From NCBI GenBank assembly GCA_947505915.1, contig CANNNH010000040.1, forward strand, positions 1 through 10,535: a DNA stretch of 10,535 bases. Direction: 5' to 3'. A model generated the notes under the pieces. It was not told the origin of the DNA. It searched no databases and saw only the letters and a program-made list of their open reading frames with translations. Source of the stretch: Comamonadaceae bacterium (GTDB lineage Bacteria; Pseudomonadota; Gammaproteobacteria; Burkholderiales; Burkholderiaceae). This document shows positions 7,005-10,535 of the stretch, one piece after another (position 1 is the first letter of the stretch; each line of letters starts with the position of its first letter). The position numbers were made by a program, and so were the translations under genes.

Positions 7005-7019
7005 TTTGAAGCATCCATA

Positions 7020-7031
7020 CTTGTGTACAAG
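7020..7031. promoter_or_regulatory. Palindromic operator candidate for the GntR-type regulator
   Basis: CTTGT-GT-ACAAG: perfect 5-bp arms around 2 bases. GntR/FCD regulators commonly bind short palindromes with TNGT...ACNA cores, so the form suits the regulator encoded at the end of this operon. If transcription starts near 7027, as the sigma-54 element predicts, the site spans about -4 to +8, where a bound repressor would block the polymerase. The palindrome is seen; the binding partner is inferred. Confidence 0.55.
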
Positions 7032-7037
7032 ATGTCT

Positions 7038-7054
7038 TGCAAGTGCTGTGCCAA
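7038..7054 (-). promoter_or_regulatory. Sigma-54 (RpoN) promoter of the atzF-ABC-atzGEH-gntR operon
   Basis: Minus strand: TTGGCAC (7054-7048), five bases, TTGCA (7042-7038). This matches the -24/-12 consensus TGGCAC-N5-TTGCW with the required GG-N10-GC spacing. The predicted transcription start is near 7027, about 23 bases before the atzF-like start codon. Sigma-54 control is well established for nitrogen-scavenging genes via NtrC, and the pADP-1 cyanuric acid system also uses sigma-54/NtrC through atzR. Confidence 0.72.
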
Positions 7055-7093
7055 GCGCCTGCCGGTGCTTTGGGTGTTCGCTTCAGGGTTGGG

Positions 7094-7123
7094 GCGACTG
7101 ACGCTTTGTCGCAGCTGGTTGCG
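7094..7123. promoter_or_regulatory. Two inverted repeats upstream of the sigma-54 promoter (possible activator sites)
   Basis: GCGAC-N9-GTCGC (7094-7112) and CGCA-N6-TGCG (7110-7123) lie about 65 to 95 bases before the predicted start, where a sigma-54 enhancer-binding protein would bind. Neither matches the NtrC consensus (GCAC...GTGC) well, so the assignment is speculative. Confidence 0.22.
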
Positions 7124-7135
7124 CCTTGTCTATGC

Positions 7136-7153
7136 GGCGCCTGAAGTGGCGCC
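7136..7153 (-). terminator. GC-rich hairpin after the M48 peptidase gene, possible terminator
   Basis: GGCGCC-N6-GGCGCC gives a 6-bp all-GC stem with a 6-base loop, starting 11 bases after the M48 stop codon. No U-rich tract follows, so it is not a classic intrinsic terminator. It could still stall readthrough from the peptidase gene into the atzF promoter region. Confidence 0.3.
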
Positions 7154-7164
7154 CTTGGCCAGTG

Positions 7165-7995
7165 TCAGCCTTTGCGCGCCCGCTCGTAGAGCGGCATGAC
7201 GCGCGGCAAATTGCGCTCGATGTCGGTGATGCGCGTGTTGCCCGCCGGGTGCGTGCTCAGCCATTGCGGCGGTGCGCCTTTGCTGCTGGCCGACATTTTT
7301 TGCCACAAGGTGACGCCGGCCTGCGGGTCGTAGCCGGCGCGCGCTGCCAGCTCCAGCCCGACCAGATCGGCCTCGGACTCGTCTGACCGGCTGAAGGTCA
7401 GGTTCAGCAGTTGAACGCCGTAGTTGGTGACGGTACGCCCCAGATCGCCCAGCCCGAGCAATTGCGACACCACGCCCGCGCCAATGCTGGTGGCGGTGCT
7501 TTTGCCCATGCGCTCACGCGCATGCTCGCGCAAGGCATGCGCAATTTCGTGGCCCATGATTTGCGCCACCTCATCGTCGGTCAATTTGAGCTGCTCGATG
7601 ATGCCGGTGTAAAAAACAATCTTGCCGCCCGGCATGCAAAAAGCATTGATCTGTTTGCTGCCAATCAAGTTGACCTCCCATTGCCAGGATTTGGCGCGCG
7701 GGTTCCACTCATTGGCAAAGGGAATCAGCTGGTCTGCAATGCGCCGCAAGCGCAGCAGCTGGGGATGCTCGGGGGGCGCCAGTGCGTTTTTGCTGGCCGC
7801 TTCGGCCAACAGGGTTTTGTATTGCTTGGCCGCAGAGAGCTCAATATCCTTGGCCGGCACCAAAGAAGCAAAGCCGGAGTTGGCTCCCACATCAACACCC
7901 TCACGCTGCGCCAGCGCTGCGCCAGGCAGCAGCAAGGCAGCGGTCAACAGGGCAGTGGCATAGCGTTCAAGGACAGTCATGGGATGCGTCTTCAT
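7165..7995 (-). CDS. Exported M48-family zinc metallopeptidase (BepA/LoiP-like)
   Basis: 276 aa if translated from ATG 7995 (271 from ATG 7980; both keep the signal peptide). Residues 9-30 are a Sec-type signal ending AALAQ, with no lipobox cysteine, so the protein is probably a soluble or loosely attached periplasmic protease. The zinc site is intact: HEIAH at 149-153 and the third ligand Glu208 in DESEADLVG. Conserved family segments GSKQINAFCMPGGKIVFYTG (113-131), LNLTFSRSDE and LSTHPAGNTRI are present. Relatives (BepA, LoiP/YggG, YcaL) degrade misfolded outer-membrane or periplasmic proteins. The frame stays open upstream to about 8241, but that part would overlap the divergent transporter gene and is not coding in style. 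The start codons are 37 bp from the divergent transporter start. The gene lies upstream of the nitrogen operon but seems unrelated to it. Confidence 0.9.
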   Translation of the reverse strand: MKTHPMTVLERYATALLTAALLLPGAALAQREGVDVGANSGFASLVPAKDIELSAAKQYKTLLAEAASKNALAPPEHPQLLRLRRIADQLIPFANEWNPRAKSWQWEVNLIGSKQINAFCMPGGKIVFYTGIIEQLKLTDDEVAQIMGHEIAHALREHARERMGKSTATSIGAGVVSQLLGLGDLGRTVTNYGVQLLNLTFSRSDESEADLVGLELAARAGYDPQAGVTLWQKMSASSKGAPPQWLSTHPAGNTRITDIERNLPRVMPLYERARKG

Positions 7996-7999
7996 GTAG

Positions 8000-8016
8000 G
8001 CTGGAGATAAGCCAGC
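8000..8016. promoter_or_regulatory. Inverted repeat in the 37-bp divergent gap between the peptidase and transporter genes
   Basis: GCTGG (8000-8004) and CCAGC (8012-8016) are perfect complements around seven bases. The gap is the only space for control of both divergent genes, so an operator is possible, but short GC arms like these are common by chance at this base composition. Confidence 0.2.
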
Positions 8017-8019
8017 GCG

Positions 8020-8025
8020 TATTAT
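8020..8025 (+). promoter_or_regulatory. -10-like box TATTAT directly before the transporter start
   Basis: TATTAT ends eight bases before the ATG at 8033, which would place the transcription start at or next to the A of the start codon. No good -35 box is visible 16-18 bases upstream and no Shine-Dalgarno precedes the ATG. This points to a possible leaderless mRNA. Confidence 0.3.
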
Positions 8026-8032
8026 TCCCCTT

Positions 8033-9406
8033 ATGGTCCCACCTGTCAGCCAACCCGTCGCCACGCCCGGCAGCACCCCGGCAGAGCCCACGCCTCCGAG
8101 CTGGGGCCAGACCCTGCGCGTGTACCTTGAAGCCGCCACGCTGCGCATGCTGCTGCTGGGTTTTTCGGCCGGCCTGCCACTGCTGCTGGTGTTTGGCACG
8201 CTGAGTTTTTGGCTGCGGGAAGCAGGCATCAACCGCACCACGATTGGTTACCTGAGCTGGGTCGGTCTGGCCTACGGCTTCAAGTGGGTCTGGGCGCCGC
8301 TGGTAGACCGCTTGCCGATTCCCTTGCTCACGCGCTGGCTGGGCCGGCGTCGCAGCTGGCTGCTGCTGTCACAGTGCGTCATCATGGCGGCGCTGGTCGG
8401 CATGGCGCTGACCGACCCGCAGCAGACGCTGCTGCCCATGGTCTGGTGCGCGCTGGCAGTGGCTGTGGGCTCGGCCACGCAAGACATTGCGCTGGACGCT
8501 TTTCGTATTGAGTCGGCCGACACGCAGCGCCAGGCCGCGCTGGCCGCTTCTTACCAGACGGGCTACCGCATCGCCATGATCTGGGCCGGCGCCGGCGTGC
8601 TGTGGATTGCGGCCCGCGCCGAAGTCACGCCTGCGCTGGGTGCGGCGGGCTACCAGCACGGCGCCTGGCAAGCCGCTTACCTGGTGATGGCCGCGTCGAT
8701 GCTGCTGGGTATGGTGACGGTGCTGTTTTCTCCCGAGCCGAAGGCCGTTGAGATGCAGCGTGCGCGCAATGCCGCCGAATGGCTGCAAGGTGCGTTGATC
8801 GAGCCCTTTGCCGATTTTCTGCGGCGCTACGGCCGTCAGGCCGTGCTGATCCTGATGCTGATCGCGGTCTACCGCATCAGCGACGTGGTGATGGGCATCA
8901 TGGCCAATCCGTTTTACGTGGACATGGGTTTCACCAAAGACGAGGTGGCGGCTGTCACCAAAGTCTATGGCGTGATCATGACGCTGGTGGGCGCTTTTGT
9001 GGGTGGTGCGCTGGCCATGCGCCTGGGCGTGATGCGCGTGTTGATGTTGGGCGCCGTGCTCAGCGCTGGCAGCAACCTGCTGTTTGCCTGGCTGGGCACG
9101 CGCGGCCACGACCTGACGGCTTTGGTGTGGGTGATCTCGGCCGACAACCTGGCCAGCGGCATTGCCTCGGCGGCCTTCATCGCCTATCTGTCGGGCCTGA
9201 CGAACGTGAACTACTCTGCCACCCAGTACGCGCTGTTCAGTTCCATGATGCTGCTGCTGCCCAAGTTTCTGGCCGGCTACTCAGGCGCTTTTGTCGACGC
9301 GTACGATTACCCGACCTTCTTTATAGGCACAGCCCTGCTGGGCGTGCCGGTGCTGCTGCTGGTGTGGCTGGCGTCGCGCCATGCCGCACCGTCTGCTGCG
9401 CGCTGA
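8033..9406 (+). CDS. AmpG-like MFS transporter (muropeptide permease family)
   Basis: 457 aa, integral inner-membrane protein with about 12 hydrophobic segments. The N-terminal half matches the AmpG type: residues 35-61 (ATLRMLLLGFSAGLPLLLVF then SFWLREAG), IGYLSWVGLAYGFKWVWAPLVDR at 71-93, and SATQDIALDAFRIE at 147-160 after the first four helices. AmpG imports GlcNAc-anhydromuropeptides from the periplasm for cell-wall recycling and affects beta-lactamase induction in many Gram-negatives. Comamonadaceae often carry divergent AmpG-like paralogues, so the substrate is not certain and I give no symbol. The first 25 residues are a Pro/Thr-rich cytoplasmic tail. ATG 8033 is the first start in frame, but no Shine-Dalgarno precedes it, so the mRNA may be leaderless. 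The gene stands alone, divergent from the peptidase and convergent with the toxin gene. Confidence 0.86.
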   Translation: MVPPVSQPVATPGSTPAEPTPPSWGQTLRVYLEAATLRMLLLGFSAGLPLLLVFGTLSFWLREAGINRTTIGYLSWVGLAYGFKWVWAPLVDRLPIPLLTRWLGRRRSWLLLSQCVIMAALVGMALTDPQQTLLPMVWCALAVAVGSATQDIALDAFRIESADTQRQAALAASYQTGYRIAMIWAGAGVLWIAARAEVTPALGAAGYQHGAWQAAYLVMAASMLLGMVTVLFSPEPKAVEMQRARNAAEWLQGALIEPFADFLRRYGRQAVLILMLIAVYRISDVVMGIMANPFYVDMGFTKDEVAAVTKVYGVIMTLVGAFVGGALAMRLGVMRVLMLGAVLSAGSNLLFAWLGTRGHDLTALVWVISADNLASGIASAAFIAYLSGLTNVNYSATQYALFSSMMLLLPKFLAGYSGAFVDAYDYPTFFIGTALLGVPVLLLVWLASRHAAPSAAR

Positions 9407-9466
9407 AGTAGCAGGCTTCACAGCCGCGCCCTTTTGCGCAAAAACTCATGCGTGCTTTGAGGCCCA

Positions 9467-9754
9467 CTAGTACACCGCATCGTGGTCGCCGACATTCACC
9501 GGAATAATTTTTCCGTCTTGAATCAGCAACTCTAAAGTGATGCGGTACGACAGGTTGATCGACACCGAATGCAGGGCGTCCAGTTTGCCGCGCAGCGGGT
9601 GCAAACGCAGTGATGGATGAGCCGGATTGGCTTGAAGCACTTGCAGGGTCTTGAGGTATTGCTGGCGAAGGTCCGGGTGGCGCTTGAGGAACCGCGCTGC
9701 CCGTCGGTTGTATTGCTCAGTAAAGACCAGCGCAAACGGTGGCGCTGGCTGCAT
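9467..9754 (-). CDS. RelE/ParE-superfamily toxin of a type II toxin-antitoxin pair
   Basis: 95 aa from ATG 9754; a GTG three bases earlier (9757) would add one residue. The start overlaps the antitoxin stop by one base (TGATG), the usual coupling of antitoxin and toxin. The order of elements fits a RelE/YafQ-like mRNA endonuclease fold: a basic N-terminal helical half (FTEQYNRRAARFLKRHPDL), then HPLRGKLDALHSVSI, then the beta-strand core SYRITLELLIQDGKIIPVNV, then the C-terminal GDHDAVY. Toxins of this group cleave mRNA on the ribosome and are neutralised by the partner protein. Catalytic residues in the group vary, so activity cannot be proven from sequence; the Arg in YRITLEL and the terminal His/Tyr are candidates. 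It is convergent with the AmpG-like gene, leaving 60 bp between them. Confidence 0.83.
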   Translation of the reverse strand: MQPAPPFALVFTEQYNRRAARFLKRHPDLRQQYLKTLQVLQANPAHPSLRLHPLRGKLDALHSVSINLSYRITLELLIQDGKIIPVNVGDHDAVY

Positions 9755-10008
9755 CACATGGCGTCCAGCCGTGCCATGTGGGCCTCGGGCGACTCTTGCA
9801 CTGCACGACCTGCGGCCAGGTCAGCGCGGGTCTGGGCCAGCGCGGCGTCCAGCTCGCATTCACGCAGGTAGTGGTAGTGCGCCATGCCCATCACCACAAA
9901 CTTGTCTGTGCCGCGCACAGAGACAATGGCCTCCGGTGCGGTGCTCAAAGCCAATTCAATGGCAGCTATGCCTTTGGTTTTGAGGTCGTTGGCGCTGATG
10001 TGGGACAT
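9754..10008 (-). CDS. Phd/YefM-family antitoxin
   Basis: 84 aa. Residues 1-50 have the Phd/YefM DNA-binding fold pattern (ISANDLKTKGIAAIELAL, then EAIVSVRGTDKFVVMGMAHYHYLREC). The acidic, Ala-rich C-terminus (ELDAALAQTRADLAAGRAVQESPEAHMARL) would be the disordered part that wraps the toxin. Such antitoxins repress their own operon, and the complex with toxin binds more tightly. AGGAG lies eight bases before the ATG. Upstream are a promoter (TCGACA-N17-TATGAT) and a palindrome TTAATC-N4-GATTAA over the -10 box, as expected for autoregulation. The toxin follows with a one-base overlap. The pair sits between housekeeping genes and is probably a small acquired module. Confidence 0.88.
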   Translation of the reverse strand: MSHISANDLKTKGIAAIELALSTAPEAIVSVRGTDKFVVMGMAHYHYLRECELDAALAQTRADLAAGRAVQESPEAHMARLDAM

Positions 10009-10040
10009 GCCGGGCTCCTAAAGCAGGATAAGTAGTGTGG

Positions 10041-10056
10041 TTAATCATACGATTAA
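10041..10056. promoter_or_regulatory. Palindromic operator of the toxin-antitoxin operon
   Basis: TTAATC-ATAC-GATTAA: perfect 6-bp arms with a 4-base spacer, overlapping the predicted -10 box. It is AT-rich against a GC-rich background. The position and symmetry suit binding of a Phd/YefM dimer. Confidence 0.6.
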
Positions 10057-10072
10057 TCGCACTGCATGTCGA
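10044..10072 (-). promoter_or_regulatory. Sigma-70-type promoter of the toxin-antitoxin operon
   Basis: Minus strand -35 TCGACA (10072-10067), 17-base spacer, -10 TATGAT (10049-10044). Each box has one mismatch to consensus. The predicted start is near 10037, leaving a leader of about 29 bases with AGGAG before the antitoxin ATG. Confidence 0.6.
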
Positions 10073-10099
10073 GTGATTCAGCCCCCGCGATGCGCACTT

Positions 10100-10315
10100 T
10101 CAGTGATGGGCGCTGAAGTGCTCGCCGTCTTTGAGCTTGTACAGCGTGCTGCAATACGGGCAGCGCGCCTGGCCGCTTTCGGCCAGCCCCAAATAAACCT
10201 TGGGGTGGCTGCTTTGCAGGTTCATGTTCGGGTTGGGGCAAAAGACGCCGCCCTGGCTGTTGAGTTCGCTGGCACGCAGTTCAACCACGGCGCCGGTTTT
10301 GGGTGGCTTGCTCAT
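10100..10315 (-). CDS. Small CHCC-type zinc-finger protein
   Basis: 71 aa from ATG 10315. A TTG two codons earlier (10321) is possible but would overlap the ilvE stop. The visible metal-binding set is Cys26 in GGVFCPNP, a His in the SSHPKVYL segment and the CPYC pair near residues 52-55, the C-H-C-C pattern of the zf-CHCC family that in mitochondria includes the complex I subunit NDUFS6. The bacterial members are uncharacterised; a link to respiration or iron-sulfur enzymes is only a guess. The ATG lies two bases after the ilvE stop (TGA-GC-ATG), so the two are co-transcribed, an arrangement I recall as common in Burkholderiales. Confidence 0.85.
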   Translation of the reverse strand: MSKPPKTGAVVELRASELNSQGGVFCPNPNMNLQSSHPKVYLGLAESGQARCPYCSTLYKLKDGEHFSAHH

Positions 10316-10317
10316 GC

Positions 10318-10535
10318 TCAAACCCGGGTCAGCCAGCTGGCATATTTCGGGTTGCGGCCATTGACGATGTCAAAGAACGCCGCCTGGATTTTTTCGGTGA
10401 TGGGGCCGCGCGAGCCGCTGCCGATCTCGATGCGGTCGAGTTCGCGGATGGGCGTGACTTCAGCCGCCGTGCCGGAGAAAAAGGCTTCGTCGGCGATGTA
10501 GATCTCGTCGCGCGTGATGGGTTTTTCTTTGAGCT
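10318..10535 (-). CDS. ilvE: Branched-chain amino acid aminotransferase, C-terminal 71 residues (5' part outside window)
   Basis: Partial gene; the start lies beyond the right edge and the stop is TGA 10320-10318. The visible protein contains the class IV aminotransferase C-terminal hallmark EIYIADEAFFSGTAAEVTPI, whose GTAAEVTPI part helps hold the pyridoxal phosphate. It continues RELDRIEIGSGSRGPITEKI and ends near KYASWLTRV, characteristic of IlvE. The enzyme carries out the last step of leucine, isoleucine and valine synthesis, transferring an amino group from glutamate. It is a housekeeping gene that marks the right side of the window as core chromosome. Confidence 0.93.
   Translation of the reverse strand, partial: LKEKPITRDEIYIADEAFFSGTAAEVTPIRELDRIEIGSGSRGPITEKIQAAFFDIVNGRNPKYASWLTRV

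Noticed and set aside
7996..8241. N-terminal extension of the M48 peptidase frame to 8241.
   Set aside because: It would overlap the divergent transporter gene, put over 80 non-conserved residues ahead of a good signal peptide, and two ATGs (7995, 7980) sit right before the signal.
8369..9109. Minus-strand open frame of about 246 codons inside the AmpG-like gene.
   Set aside because: His/Gln-rich composition and complete overlap with a conserved membrane protein gene; an antisense shadow.
9404..9420. TGAAG-N7-CTTCA inverted repeat at the AmpG-like stop as a terminator.
   Set aside because: The stem is only 5 bp and no T-run follows directly.
9432..9443. Perfect 12-bp palindrome TTTTGCGCAAAA between the convergent AmpG-like and toxin genes.
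   Set aside because: With no loop it cannot form a normal terminator hairpin, and no protein partner is suggested; probably chance.

Overview
The window looks like chromosome of a GC-rich betaproteobacterium, most likely a member of the Comamonadaceae (Rhodoferax/Polaromonas/Acidovorax type). This rests on codon use, the style of the proteins, and the ilvE plus small CHCC zinc-finger gene pair. It is inference from remembered families; no search was run.

Left two thirds (1-7054, all minus strand, transcribed right to left): one compact operon for nitrogen acquisition from a cyanuric-acid-type or related acylated-urea compound. In transcription order it holds an allophanate hydrolase (atzF-like), a Tat-exported NMT1/SsuA-type substrate-binding protein, an ABC permease, an ABC ATPase, a GatC-like small subunit (atzG-like), an amidase (atzE-like), an NTF2-fold DUF3225 protein (atzH/hpxZ-like) and a GntR-family regulator that runs off the left edge. 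In the published scheme, AtzE-AtzG deaminates 1-carboxybiuret, AtzH converts 1,3-dicarboxyurea to allophanate, and AtzF turns allophanate into ammonia and CO2. The ring-opening enzyme (AtzD or another) is not visible and may lie beyond position 1. Genes overlap or lie within about 25 bp of each other, except for a 52-bp gap before the binding-protein gene.

The 160 bp in front of atzF carry the main regulatory finding: a near-consensus sigma-54 promoter (TTGGCAC-N5-TTGCA, exact GG-N10-GC spacing) at 7054-7038. A palindrome CTTGT-GT-ACAAG at 7020-7031 lies across the predicted start of transcription and suits a GntR-type repressor. Together they suggest nitrogen-limitation control combined with substrate-specific repression by the co-transcribed regulator.

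Middle (7165-9406): an exported M48 zinc metallopeptidase (minus) and, divergently, an AmpG-like major facilitator transporter (plus).

Right end (9467-10535, minus): a RelE/ParE-type toxin with its Phd/YefM antitoxin and their own promoter and operator, then a small CHCC zinc-finger protein gene and the 3' end of ilvE.

Possible sequence defect: the ABC ATPase reading frame appears shifted by one base near 3249-3251 relative to its natural, translationally coupled start. No stretch longer than 300 bases lacks a gene. No RNA genes, CRISPR arrays, insertion sequences or long repeats were seen.
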